DNA of 64,000 bases, taken from assembly GCA_963682175.1 (NCBI GenBank), contig OY821772.1, positions 18,592,743-18,656,742 on the forward strand, written 5' to 3'. Shown one piece after another: positions 44,236-55,836 of this stretch (the first letter of the stretch is position 1; each line of letters begins with the position of its first letter). The notes under the pieces are model-generated. The model was given only the letters and a program-made list of their open reading frames with translations, had not been told where the DNA came from and ran no database searches. This DNA comes from Triglochin maritima (Eukaryota > Streptophyta > Magnoliopsida > Alismatales > Juncaginaceae). Position numbers and translations under genes: made by a program.

Positions 44236-44425
44236 GTGGTCGATTGTTCTCTGTTTCCTTTGTTTATTCATCTGGGTGTCTGATTTGGGGTGCTCTGTTG
44301 GTTGCGTGGTTGAGGGTCTGTTTTGCTGCTGGAGCCGGTGTGCGGTGGTCTCCTCTCCGCTTGTTCCGTGTTCATCTTCGCCGTCGTGTGCTTCTCCGTT
44401 AAAGCTCGCCAAGGTAGGTTCAGGT

Positions 44426-45235
44426 ATGGCCAGCCATCATTTAATTCCAGAACTCAATTTTGCCTCCCTGATTTGTGAATTTGGAGAACCCTTCTACGAT
44501 CGAATCGTAGCTAAAGGGTGGTACCATTTATTATATGAGGACGATGAATCCATGTACGTAGAGCCTCTCGTACATGAATTCTTTACTAAACTCGAGTGTG
44601 ACCAGACCGGTCCACTCGAGTTCAGTATCACTCTCAGAGGGGTGACGCACACCGTGACACCCCAACTAATCTCTGACGCGAGTGGGATACCCTTGGTTGA
44701 TGAGCTAGCGCCTACCCACGATATCAATTTTTATCGATCTATGCTTGGGCGTGGGCAGCCTATTTCAACACATGGGGGAGTACCTAATGCGCACATTTAC
44801 TCCAATGTGCACATTGTAGCCAGGTGGGTGTGTAGAAATGTGTTGGGTCAAGAGCGGACCTCCACATTTTTCACACCTACTTTGCGAATCGTGTATAGTC
44901 TGATGGACGGTTCACCACACTGCATTTGTCGAACATTATTCGACGTTTTGGTGAACGCCAAGCTGAAAGATATACACTGTTTGCCGACTCTGGTTACCAA
45001 ATTGTGTGGCATATTGGACATCCCACAATTTGAGCGCATGCTGAGGCGCCAAGGAACCGACCTCGAGGTCGCGAAGATGACCTCGTCATTTTGCCATTGC
45101 CTTCCTGAGGCATGGGTGCCTGACTATATGGAGGAGGATGTTAAAGCCAGTTCCCCAAGCTCGTCTGTGAGCTCAGGAACGCTCTTCACACCAACATTTC
45201 TGAGATGGCGGTCGAGCAGCAGAACGTCATCTTAG
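44426..45235 (+). CDS. Envelope-position ORF, plant-transposon-protein-like (Athila ORF2-like)
   Basis: An open frame of 269 codons from ATG 44426 (MASHHLIPEL) to the stop at 45233-45235. It contains KGWYHLLYEDDESMYVEPLVHEFF, then a beta-rich RGVTHTVTPQLISDASGIP segment and a TPTLRIVYSLMDGSPHCI helix region. This order (GW...L, V.EF, RG..V..T...I....GIP) resembles the conserved region of the 'putative plant transposon protein' family found downstream of or near pol in Athila-type elements. I recognise no signal peptide or transmembrane helix, so an envelope role is not supported. The ORF directly follows the truncated RNase H through a junction at 44236-44425, and the frame is also open upstream to 44276. 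Function unknown. Confidence 0.55.
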   Translation: MASHHLIPELNFASLICEFGEPFYDRIVAKGWYHLLYEDDESMYVEPLVHEFFTKLECDQTGPLEFSITLRGVTHTVTPQLISDASGIPLVDELAPTHDINFYRSMLGRGQPISTHGGVPNAHIYSNVHIVARWVCRNVLGQERTSTFFTPTLRIVYSLMDGSPHCICRTLFDVLVNAKLKDIHCLPTLVTKLCGILDIPQFERMLRRQGTDLEVAKMTSSFCHCLPEAWVPDYMEEDVKASSPSSSVSSGTLFTPTFLRWRSSSRTSS

Positions 45236-46630
45236 CCAAGCAAAACCGGAAGATCTATAGGAAGTTGTCGGCTCTTGAGAGAGGTGCCTCTTCGGGCACT
45301 TTTGGCTGCCGTCATTAATCTGGTACACCCTATCCATGCATTGGCACTATTTTGCCATACATTGAGGACAATGCATGGATTAGGTCTGTGGGGGGGGGGG
45401 GGGGGGGGTTCACTTTTGTACATAGATTATGTGTTTTTTTTATTTTTTTAGTTTTCTTTTGGTCGTACTGCTAGGGTCATGTTAGTGTGCCACATTTAAC
45501 ATTGATATATCTGCTTTCCATGATCCTTGGGTGACTTGTCTTCTTTTGCTTGCCTAGTGCTTTAAAATTTTCACATTTCTTTCAAAATCTTCATCTGTTT
45601 GCGAAAGAAAATGTTTTTGTAAGGTTTTGCGTGTGTTTAGCATGTGCAAAACCATTGAGAGGCAAAGTAAAAAGAAAGCTCCTAAAATTGTCTTGAACTT
45701 GATGCATTAGGATATCTAGTTTACTGACTTTAGGTCTTATCGAGTCGTTAGGATGCGCCTCGGTTTTCCCTCGGGTGCGTGTAATCATAGGGTTTCAGTA
45801 CTCAAACATTTAAAGATGTCCACCCTGAACCTAGTGAGTCACGTGTCTGTTTGTATAATGATGTTTGTCGTAGTCAATGGCCCTTAATCTCTTTTTATGA
45901 AACTTAAGTGTAGGGGTTTTGGTTCCCATGTAGATAAATAAATAAGTGGTGTTCTCTCTTCTCGCACGACTCCTATGACTCAGCAAAGTAGGTCTGAGGG
46001 GACTCAGTGCCTGGTGCTTTCGAGTCATCTGACTTGGGATGCACCGACCGAATTCCCGTTACACGGGTGGTAGGGATCGCCCTATGTGGAGATTTGGGGG
46101 AAGGTGTATGTCATAATGTAAGTCCTCATAGGCAATGATGCACGAAACCTGACCCTAGGAGAATCAAACACCAACCAATAAACTGCTCCAAAGAAAAAGA
46201 AAAAAAGTAAAAGAAAAAAAAGTCAAATAAGAACCAAAATAGACTTTACACATTGTATCACATTCAGAAGTTAAAGTTGCCAATGTCTTTCACTTAAGTC
46301 CTTAGCTCACTTTCACGAATGTTTCATTAGGCTAGGTGTGTGGACTGATTACCCATATACAGTCGACCTGTAGTATTACCACGTCCCATGATCGACAAAA
46401 TAAGTCCAACGAGCCGTGTAGCTAGATTTATTAATGCATCTTGTTCGGATTTTGTGGGTATATCCGCTGAAAACCCTCAAGAGACAACACTCCTCCTCCT
46501 TGGCGACAAGGAGGTTTAACGGCTTGTTGCACGTGCTAAGTGCAACCGTGATTCCTACGAAAATGAGTTAGGATTTCTTGTTTTTCGTATGCTTTTCTCT
46601 TTCTTTGTTTTGCTCGAGACTAGCAAAAGT
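45236..46630 (+). other. 3' untranslated region of element B
   Basis: Non-coding. It holds a 19-base G run (45390-45408) at the position of the internal G-tract of element A, then conserved blocks shared with A and the minus-strand derivative, an A-rich stretch near 46190-46230, and the true polypurine tract. Confidence 0.6.
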
Positions 46631-46646
46631 TAGGTGTGGGGGTATT
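46631..46646 (+). other. Polypurine tract of element B
   Basis: TAGGTGTGGGGGTATT directly precedes the 3' LTR TG. It primes plus-strand DNA synthesis in LTR elements. Confidence 0.75.
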
Positions 46647-48024
46647 TGATTGACATCATTTCATGCTTATATTTGTATCTTATATCCATTATCTTTCACC
46701 TAAACAATGCTATGTAACGAGTTTTATGTTTAGTTTTCATGAATAAATAGGTTTGAAGAGATGAAGCATAAAAGGACCCAAAAGCTGGGAAAAAGGAATG
46801 AATTGTGAGATCTGGGGACCAAGATGCAAGGGAGAAGGACCTGAACACAAGACAGAAGGACCTAAGAGAAAAACAGAAAACTTCACACCATCATGGGGAG
46901 TATTTTGGCAATTCTATTCGGGTCGGAGCTCCAATAAACGAAGTAGATGCATCCAAGACCATCAAATACAGTAAGCAAAGCCCAGCACAAATTCCAGATG
47001 GGTCCGGATCTTATAGACCGCCAATTAGCGGTCCGGACCTTCCCGGATCCGCTAAGCTTTTTCCTGGACATGTATTAGTGTTTGTTTAGGCTATTTTTGG
47101 TATTGGTTTAGTCCCACATCAGGGGATTGTCCCGAATTGTCTTTTTCTATGACTATAAATAGAACTCTTCACCTTCCATTGTAATCACTCCATATTTTAA
47201 GTGATTATTCTTCCTACTAGAAGTGAGACCTTTAAGCACACACTAAAGTAGGAGGATGCTACTTGAAATGTGAGTCACTTTAATAAAAGTTTCTTTATTA
47301 TGTTGTTTGTTTTATGTTTCTTGTTTTACTTTGTTTAATTTCATTTCATTAGTTTTAGTAGCTTAGTTAATATGCTTTTCTTGCTTAGTGTAATAGTTAG
47401 TTTAATGTTTAGTGAGTAGTTCCATCCCCTTTAGGGGGTGGAGTAGATGTTCATACATGCATTAGAGAATGGAATGAATGCTTTATTTACAATGTGTTGA
47501 TAAAACATGAATGTATGTTTGCTTGTTTAGGATTGAATTTATAACTTGATGAGTTTTGCCAAAATGATTAGACACCTCTCATGCTTGTTTAGGTTCTGAA
47601 ATAAACACCTTGCATATGTAAATGTTAATCAACTAGGTTGGTGAATGGATTAATAGGTTTCGCCATAACATTTAGACACTTCCTATGCATGATAACACCA
47701 CCTTCATTTGTGCTTAAAGAATGTGTTCAACACCCACCTCTTTGCATGTGTGCACTCACTCCACCCCTTAGGGGTTTTTCCATATATGAATTCCAGCACT
47801 CTTCTTTCGTTCTTAGTTTAGTTTTATTTAATCGTTTGTTGCTTTCTTTCGCATTTCGTACTTCGTAGTGTAGCGTAGCGTACAGTAGAATAATACACTC
47901 TCTTCCATATTTTCGCCACTTGATTTCGTGCAAACGAGAGGCTGCGCACCTCCCTGAGGACGACCCGTATTTGCCACCACATCAACGCGGCCGTGCACTT
48001 GCTGTTTAATTAAAACGTTCAACA
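46647..48024 (+). repeat. 3' LTR of element B (1378 bp)
   Basis: One palindromic unit, GACCGCCAATTAGCGGTC, at 47016-47033. It otherwise parallels the 5' LTR with many scattered differences. Confidence 0.92.
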
Positions 48025-48029
48025 GTCCT

Positions 48030-48454
48030 CGACCATGACTATTAGGAGAATTACCAGGAGGCCCGGAAGCTTCAGGGGAGTGTAGGTGGATGCACAACTG
48101 GCCGTTCCGCAGGGTGTGCGGGTAAAAGGCCCCGGTTTGATGAAGGAGGTGCACGTTAACCTGATGCGTACAGGAGTTGCAGCAGATTCCACCCAGGGTA
48201 CGAGTGTTTCCAACTTACGGGCACGTGCTGGGGTCTCGGTCAGCTCGGGCACCTTGTTCGAGAGTGCTAGACCAGGCAAGGCGAGCCTAGCAGGAGGCAT
48301 GGACCACCAGCAACGGGGAGGAGCGGAGGCAGCCGATTTGTTACATCACCAGGCTGGGGCAGGAAAATTGAACATTTCTTCACCATCCAGGCTGAGGAGG
48401 CGAGGGAGTCAACACAGAGGTAGAAGGTACTCTTTATGTTTCTGGTTTAGTTGC
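48030..48454 (+). pseudogene. Chromovirus gag C-terminus/protease region, decayed
   Basis: The sequence resumes the chromovirus interior after the GTCCT duplication. An open 123-codon stretch (48086-48457) lacks a recognisable zinc knuckle or DTG motif, so assignment rests on position between gag and RT. Confidence 0.45.
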
Positions 48455-51300
48455 TAGAGTTCTTTTTTATTGCAAGACATTCCAGAGGTGTTCCCAACAG
48501 ATATCCCAGGGCTACCACCACATAGAGAGATTGAGTTCGGCATCGAGTTGGTAGCTGGTACGACTCCACAATTGAAGGCTCCATACCGAATGGCACCTGC
48601 ATAGCTGGCAGAGCTGAAGAAGCAGTTAGAGGAGCTGATGATGCTGGGTTTATTCGACGTAGTGTCTCACCTTGGGGTGTGCCAGTGTTTGTTGTGAAGA
48701 GGAAGGACGGGTCGTTACGGATGTTCATCTACTACAAGATGCTGAATAAGATTACTGTTAGGAACCGTATCCTTTACCCAAGATCGATGACCTCTTTGAT
48801 CAGCTGCAGATAGTGAAGGTGTTCTCGAAGATCGACCTACACTCCGATTACCACCAGTTGAGGATCAAGGAGGTGGACCTCCCGAAGACAGATCTCAGGA
48901 TACGGTACGGGAACTATGAGTTCTTGGTGATGTCGTTTGGATTGACGAATGCACCTACAACATTCATGGACCTTATCAATAGAACATTCAAGTTGTACCT
49001 CGATAGTTTCGTCATTGTCTTCGTAGATGATATTTTGGTATACTCGCCGAACAGAGAGAAGCACCGGGAGTATATGAGGATTGTACTCGACATCTTGAGA
49101 GATCAGAAGCTTTATGCCGAGTACACGAAGTGTGGGTTTTGGCCTGATCAGGTGGCATTTCTGGGGCACATCGTGTCGAAGGACGGGATATCAGTGGACC
49201 CGGCGAAGGTGGAGGCAGTAACGCATTAGAAGGCTCCGGCGAGCATGACAGAGATCAGGAATTTCGTCGGTCAGGCATGCTATTAGCATTGGTTCATTAA
49301 GGATGTCTCCAGGCTTGCTTCTCCACTTACAGCATTGACGCAGAAGAGCATCAAGTTCATTTGGTCTCAAAAGTGCGAGGACAATTTTCAGAAGCTGAAG
49401 AGACGTCTGGCGACAACATCGATTCTGACTCTTCTGAGCGACAGTGGAGGATATGTGATATACAACGATGCATCAGGGATTGGCTTGGAATGCGTACTTA
49501 TGCAACATGAGAAGGTTGTGGCGTACGCTTCAAGGTAACTGAAGGTGCACGAGAAGAACTACTTGAAGACCTGGAGGCACTACCTGTATGGAGAGCAATT
49601 CGAGGTCTTCACAGATCACCAGAGCTTGAAGTATATGTTTTCACAGCAGGAGCTGAATATGAGGCAACACGGACGGCTTGAGTTCATCAAGGACTACGAC
49701 TTCACCATTTTCTATCACCCTGGGAAGGTGAATTCAGTTGTAGATGCCTTGAGAGGGAATGTGGAGGTGTCAGTGGCCGGTCTGTGCATTCAGGAGTGGA
49801 GGCTACTTAAGTCATTGTCAGAGTGGAAGCCTTTCATTGGGGAGTCAAATGGGGGCAATGATTGTTAGGCTGAGAGTGGAGCCATAGACAGTCTTCAGGG
49901 TTGTACAGGGTCAGAGTACATGAGGAGTTAGCCAGCATGGTGTAGTTGGCTACTAAGGAAGGATCTAACTTCAGTGTGGGAGTAGAAGGATGTCTGAGGT
50001 TCAGAAGTTGTATCTGGGTGCCAAACGTGGATGAGCCGAGGGAAAAAATCATGGAGGCACATCGAACGTGATATTCCAACAACCCATGTAGCACAAAGAT
50101 GTATAAAGACCTGCAACGGAACTTTTGGTGCAAGGGGATGAAGCGAGACATAGTTGAGTTTGTGACGAGATGCTTAGTCTATCAGCAGGTGAAGATTGAG
50201 CATCAACGACCAGAATGGCCGATGTAGAGTATTGAGCTATCAGAGTGGAACTGGGAGCATGTGACGATGGATTTCGTCACCAGTCTGCCAAAGTTGAAGA
50301 GATTTCAAGATGTGATTTGGGTGATAGTCGATCGACTGACCAAGTCAACGCACTTCTTAGTGATAAAGACCACGTTGCCGCTGGAGGGTCTAGCTAAGTT
50401 GTATGTTGAGGAGATAGTCCGACTGCACGGAGTACCAGTGAGTATCATCTTTGATTGAGATCCCAGGTTTACATCCAGATTTTAGGGGAGTCTACAGAAG
50501 GCTTTGGGGACGCGGTTAAAGTTTAGTACAATATTTCATCCGCAGACTGACGAGCAGTCAGAGAGGACAATCCAGACTTTGGAGGATATGCTGAGAGCTT
50601 GCATGCTGGATTGGGCAGGACATTGGGATGATCTCTTGCCACTAATAGTGTTCGCATACAACAACACCTTCCATGCTAGCATTGGGATGACACCGTATGA
50701 GGAGTTGTACGGGAGGCCTTGCAGATCACCTATTTGCTGGAGTGATGTAGGCAGGAGATAGTTGGTTGGGCATGAGCTAGTGCAGATGTATGTAGAGAAG
50801 GTCGATGTGATCAGGAAGAGGTTGGCTTCAACGCAGAGCGGGAAGAAGAGCTACGCATATAAGCGTAGGCGGGAGTTGAGTTTCGAGGTTGGTGACCACG
50901 TGTTTATGAAGATGTCCCCACCTCGAAGACTAATGAGGTTTGGGAAGAAGGGGAAGCTCACTCCAAGGTATGTCCGGCGATTTGAGATCCTAGACCATGT
51001 TGGAGAGGTCGTCTACCGGGTTGCTTTGCCACCGCAGTTTTTGGGACTTCACAACGTCTTCCATGTTTTTGATGTTGAGGAAGTACGTTGCAGATCTAGC
51101 ACATGTTATTGAGATAAAGGTTCCAGAGATCCAACAAGGCTTACCTCTAGCGGAGAGGCCAGTGGAGATCGTGGATCACATGGAGCACCAGCTCAGGAGG
51201 ATGACCATTCCGATGGTGAAGGTGTGATGGCAGCACAATAGCGAGCGCGAGGTCACCTGGGAGATCGACGAGGAAGTTTGAAAACAATACTCGTAGTTTT
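48455..51300 (+). pseudogene. Chromovirus pol: RT, RNase H, integrase with C-terminal chromodomain-like tail
   Basis: In order: the RT start ([18 protein letters not shown]), RT core 48813-49229 ([37 protein letters not shown]), and RNase H 49335-49780 ([23 protein letters not shown]). Integrase follows from 50261 (MDFVTSLPKL, DRLTKSTHFL), then [21 protein letters not shown] at 50529-50591. The integrase C-terminus is at 50762-51112 (VGDHVFMKMSP). A shifted frame (51075-51227) resembles the chromodomain tail of Tekay/Del (RRMTIPMVKV, then TWEID). Stops interrupt at 49227, 49536, 50457, 50487 and 50759. Integrase targets the cDNA to the genome; here all activities are dead. Confidence 0.85.
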
Positions 51301-51355
51301 TCAGGGAGTCTTTTGTTTCGAATTTCAGGATGAAATTCCTTTTAGGAGGGTGGAT

Positions 51356-51631
51356 TGTTAAATCCTAAAACCCTTGTTAGGGATCTAATGGAGTTTAGGT
51401 GGGAGTTGATGTGGATGTGTTGGGGTATGGAGGGGGTGTGCTTGAGGTGATATGAAGTAAGGTGGTGGTGTAGGGAAGGATGGGTTGGGTATGGGGTAGG
51501 TGTTTTAAGGGAGAAACACCCACTCCTCTCCTTCTTTCCCTCACATTTTTCTTCCTCTCCACATCATTCTCCTTTCAGAGGTAGTTGAGGGAGCTTCGAC
51601 GGCTGGTGGCGAGCTTGCACATGGAGGTGCG
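51356..51631 (+). repeat. 3' LTR of the chromovirus, first 276 bp
   Basis: It begins TGTTAAATCC after the purine tract AGGAGGGTGGAT. From 51509 it matches 25523 onward of the 5' LTR. It is interrupted after GGAGGTGCG at 51631. Confidence 0.85.
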
Positions 51632-53058
51632 TGTTATATACTATTAAAGTTTAGACCGCAAGTGCACAATCGTCGGTGAAGACGGGGCAAGTACGGGTCA
51701 ATCCACAGGGAGGTGAGTAGTCTCTGGTTTGTCAGAAATCAAGTGACAAAATATGGGAGAAGAAATTTGATTACGCTAAACTAGACTACACTAAACTAGT
51801 AGTTAACAAATGCAAAAGAAAGCAACTAACGATTGACTAAAACTACCTAAAGACCTAACAAAGATATTTGAATTCAGGAAGAGAAACCCCTAAGGTGTTG
51901 AGTGGGTGCACATATGAAGTGAAATAAGTGATGAATGATGCATGTACGCATGTATGTGTGTATGTCATGTGTGTGTCTTCATGCATAGGAAGTGTCTAAA
52001 GGTTTGGCAAACCTATCAATCCATTCACACAATGTATCGACAATTACTACTTGACTATCATAAGACTAGGTTCAGCATGAGAAGTGTCTAATGATATGAC
52101 AAGACTCATCAAAACCATGAACTCATGTGAAGAACAAAGCTAAGCATGAGAGGTGTCTAAATCTTATGGCAAAACCCATCAAAACAAATTTTCTTCAATC
52201 AATCAAGCAAGCAAACACAAATATAAACACACAACTAACTTGTAGCATACCCAACAAGAAATTTCAGTCAATAAACATGACGAAAGTAAGCATGGGAAGT
52301 GTCTAAATCTTATGGTAAAACCCATCAAAAATCTCCCAACATGTAGATGATTAAAACACCCCCGATGAACATACAAACATGCAAGTCTACACAATAATTT
52401 TTTTATCAAACATCAAAACTTCACAACATAAATGTACATCATGTCCACCCCTAAAAAGGGATGAAACTACTCACTAATCATTAGACTAAAATTTATCTTA
52501 AGAAGAGAAAACATTCTAACTATTTAAACTAAGATTAATTAAACAAACTTAAGCTAAGCATGCAAGGAATAAAAGAGGCAACATTAAACTAACAAAAAAA
52601 TCATTTATTCATGACTCACATTAAAAGTAGCATCTCTCCAATTGAATTTTTTATTAAAGGCTTGACTCTAAGTAGAGGGATTGGCCACTAAGAAATGGGT
52701 AAATATAATGGAGAAAGAAGAGTTTTATTTATACGCATTAAAAAGGTAACCGGAGACAATCTCCTGGTATCAGACTAAAAGCATACCATAAATAGACTAA
52801 ATACAACCTAATCTAACACCCGACTAAAGCATGTGTCATTTGGAGCCAAATGGACCGCCAATTGGTGATTTAGGACAACCAATTGGTGGTCTGGATTGGC
52901 TTGATGGGATGTAGATTTGGGTGGCTTGTTTCTGACTTGATTTCTTCATGTTTGGTGAACCCGATTTTGTTGTTCATGTTTGGGCCCAGATCTAATTACA
53001 AAAATACTCTTCATGATGGTGTGGAGATTCTTGATTTGCTCATTAGTCCTTTTGGTTT
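51632..53058 (-). mobile_element. Athila-like LTR, minus strand, interrupted
   Basis: It starts TGTTATATACT in plus orientation and carries TAGACCGCAAGTGCAC, the reverse complement of the Athila LTR 3' region, with the general LTR layout of 33304-34859. Two decayed palindromic units lie at 52852-52895. The putative duplication GTGCG (51627-51631) cannot be paired inside the window. At 53059 a plus-strand LTR begins, so its own 5' end and interior are not seen. Confidence 0.75.
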
Positions 53059-53178
53059 TGATTGGCATCATTTCATGTTTATATTTGTATCTTATATCCA
53101 TTATCTTTCACTTAAACAATGTTATGTTACGAGTTTTATGTTTAGTTTTCAGGAATAAAGAGGTTTGAAGAGATGAAG
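53059..53178 (+). mobile_element. Start of another Athila-like LTR, plus strand (120 bp)
   Basis: TGATTGGCATCATTTC... matches the first 120 bases of element B's LTR. It inserted into the minus-strand LTR (putative duplication GGTTT 53054-53058) and is itself interrupted by element A at GATGAAG. The remainder would lie to the right of the window. Confidence 0.75.
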
Positions 53179-54759
53179 TGATTGACATCATTTCATGCTT
53201 ATATTTGTACCTTATATCCATTATCTTACACCTAAGCAATGCTATGTGACGAGTTTTATGTTTAGTTTTCAGAAATAAAGAGGTTTGAAGAGAAGAGCCA
53301 TGAAAGGACCCAAAAGCAGGAAAAAAGGACCTAATTGTGAGACCTGGGGACCAAGATGCAAGGGGGAAGGACCTGATCGTAAGACAGAAGGACCTAAGAG
53401 CAAAACAGGAAACTCCACACCATCATGAGGAGTATTTTGTCAATTCGATTCGGGTCGGAGCTCCACTAAACCAGCTAGATGCATCCAAGACCAAGAAACA
53501 AACCAAGGCAAGCCCACCAGAAGTCCCAGCCGGATCTGGGCCTTATAGGCCGCCAATTGGCGGTCTGGAACCGCCAATTGGCGGTCTGGTTAAGCCCAAA
53601 TCAGCCAAGATTCTTCCTGGACTTGTATTAGCATGTGTTTAGGCTATTTTTGGTATTGGTTTAGTCCCACATCGGGGGATTGTCCCGGATTAGCTTTTTC
53701 CATGCTTATAAATAGAACTCTTCACCTCCCATTGTATCGATGTCCCTCTTGGTGGCCATCTTCCCTACTAAGAGTGAAGCCTTGAAGAAAAACTCTAGTG
53801 GAGGAAGAGCTACTTGTAATTGAGTGAGTTAATAATAGAAGTTTTTCTTTTAATGATGTTGTTTCTCTCTTAGTTTAATTTCCTTTCATTTGCATGCTTG
53901 TTTGTTTGTTTAGTTTTATGCTTCTTTAATATTTCTTGCTTAAGTAGTATAAATTTCATTTCAGTATTATGTTTTCCTTTGCTAAATTAGTTAGTGTAAT
54001 GAGTAGTGAGTAGTTCCATCCCCATTTGGGGGGTGGAGAAATATGTGATATAATAATGTAGTGTATTAAGTGTGTGTTATTTTTATCCCTTGAGCTTTAT
54101 ATGATTTCCATAACCATCTAATGGGTATCCACTCTTATCTTTGATATGCTAATGCTCTTGAATGAAGCTTAGCTTATGCTTTGATTAGTGGACCTATTTT
54201 ATGGGGAATGATAAAGTTAGGATATGGATGAAGTTAATATTGGAAACACAATTTGTAGTGTATGTACTCTTGTTGCCTTTTCCTTAGCTAATGTCTTGTA
54301 TGTTTTAATGATGTAGTCATCTTAATTCATGTAGAGGCATAGTAGGGTCTAGTCTTTATACTTGAGTTCATGTAGCTTCATTCCAATCATTGTCTTGTAT
54401 GTTTTAATGATGTAGTCTTATCTTAATTCATGTAGAGGCAAGATTGGATGTAGTTTTATGATTTCATGCACTACATGTTGTGAGGAGCTTAATTGAACAC
54501 ACACACACACACACACACATCTTTATGTTCACATTATTTCTCTACCCCCTTTGGGGTTTAGTTTTATTGCTTATCTTCATTTCCTTTGCATTTCATTTCA
54601 GCTTTGTAGTTTAGATTAGTGTAATACATCTTTCTCCCTTCTTTTTACCTCTCGCCTTCGAATAAACCAAGTGTCGACACACCTCCCAGTGGACGACCCG
54701 TATTTGCCACCGCTTCAACGCGGCCGTGCACTTGCGGTTAAATATAAAACGATCAATCA
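53179..54759 (+). repeat. 5' LTR of element A (1581 bp)
   Basis: It starts TGATTGACATC and ends CGATCAATCA. TATA-like TATAAATA is at 53707-53714. Two palindromic units CCGCCAATTGGCGG lie at 53550-53563 and 53571-53584. An (AC)n run is at 54500-54518. Confidence 0.93.
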
Positions 54760-54765
54760 AGTTTT

Positions 54766-54784
54766 TGGCGCCGTTGCCGGGGAG
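54766..54784 (+). other. Primer-binding site of element A
   Basis: TGGCGCCGTTGCCGGGGAG, six bases downstream of the LTR. Confidence 0.87.
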
Positions 54785-55836
54785 GTGCTCTGTCCAGACC
54801 TTGGTTTGGACGATTCGAGGGGTTTTTAATTTTTCTTTTTCAGTTTTTCTTAGTTTCAGGGAACACTCTGATCACGGGGAGGCCACTGGAGAAGTTTGAG
54901 GAAGCAAATCCAAGAACAGACCGCCAATCAGCGGTTTGGAACCGCCAATTGGCGGCCTGGTGAGGGATTCTGTCTTCCAACTTTTTTGTGGTCATTTGTG
55001 CTGTAATTTGTGTTATCTGGGAGCCCAATTTTGCATGCTGTGACTTCTTATTTGCTCCCAGATCATTAATCACTCCCCCTTTAATCAACTTGGACCATAA
55101 AACTCAAAGCAAAAGATTAGACTTCTTGCCATCTAGGTCATGCACCATTGGTAGACCTTGCATGCATTTGTCTTTTCTTTGCTTTACATTTTGTCGTTGA
55201 TTGCTGGCGTGAGGTACGTGCACCCACATCCCTCATTCATGCATGTTTCGTTCATGCATTAGTTAGTAAGGTGCATCGGGACAAGAGTGAGAGAGCGTTT
55301 GATTGGAGCGATTGATTGCTAGATCTAGGATCAAATCGCTACTAAGGAGGGGCTGTCCCATAAAAGATAAGGTGGGGGATTTCATCACCCTTTCCTTAGC
55401 CCCAAAAATCACTCTTAATAAAGCCTTAACTAAAAGCAAGTAGACATTGGCCCTAGGATTGCGGGCGCACTAGGAGAGTAATCTAGTTGAGACCGTCATG
55501 ACCTGATCGGCGTTGCCTACCTTGTCGATAGTAGGAGGTACTGGATCTCCGGATCTGGTATCACTTGCTGGGCATTGTGGTCCTCGTTGTAGGGAGGTGA
55601 GACGTGTCGAGGCTAGTGACCTCGAAGTTAGGCGTCGTCTAGCTTAAGGACCCATTGCCTTACTTTGATTGAGCCGTGCTTGCTAGTTAGGCTTCTTCCT
55701 GATCCCACTACCCTCGCTAGCTCTAGGGATTCTTCCCTCCTCATCTGAGTCCTCTCCTCATCTATTCTCTACGTATAGTCTCCTCCTCTAGTACACCTTC
55801 TGTTGTGTGTTTGTTAGAGTCGAGTCGAGCATTTTT
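54785..55836 (+). other. Untranslated leader of element A
   Basis: Non-coding. Palindromic units lie at 54918-54962, and blocks near 55350 and 55500 are conserved with element B and the minus-strand derivative. Several out-of-frame ATGs precede the gag-pol start. Confidence 0.55.

Larger units (their letters stand above)
30335..48024 (+). mobile_element. Athila-like Ty3/gypsy element B, with nested element
   Basis: LTRs at 30335-31754 and 46647-48024 lie within the perfect duplication GTCCT (30330-30334 and 48025-48029). TGGCGCCGTTGCCGGGGAG, the Athila/Tat-type primer-binding site, follows the 5' LTR, and AGGTGTGGGGGTATT precedes the 3' LTR. The interior holds decayed gag-pro-RT, a truncated RNase H, no integrase and an envelope-position ORF. 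Without the nested 7.4-kb element and one TSD copy the length is about 10.3 kb. Confidence 0.93.
25523..51631 (+). mobile_element. Chromovirus-type (Tekay/Del-like) Ty3/gypsy element, split by insertions
   Basis: The 5' LTR (25523-27538, 5' end missing), a tRNA-Met primer-binding site (27542), gag pieces (27661-27944 and 30022-30329), pol (48455-51300) and the start of the 3' LTR (51356-51631) form one plus-strand element. It is interrupted by a solo LTR, by Athila-like element B, and in its 3' LTR by Athila-like LTRs from 51632. The continuity of gag across the inserts, together with their TSDs, proves the order. Many stop codons mark it as the oldest layer. The rest of its 3' LTR is outside the window. 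Confidence 0.85.

Noticed and set aside
41691..44402. Separate genes for each open segment
   Set aside because: Segments align in order with one Athila polyprotein and are pieces of a single broken gene.
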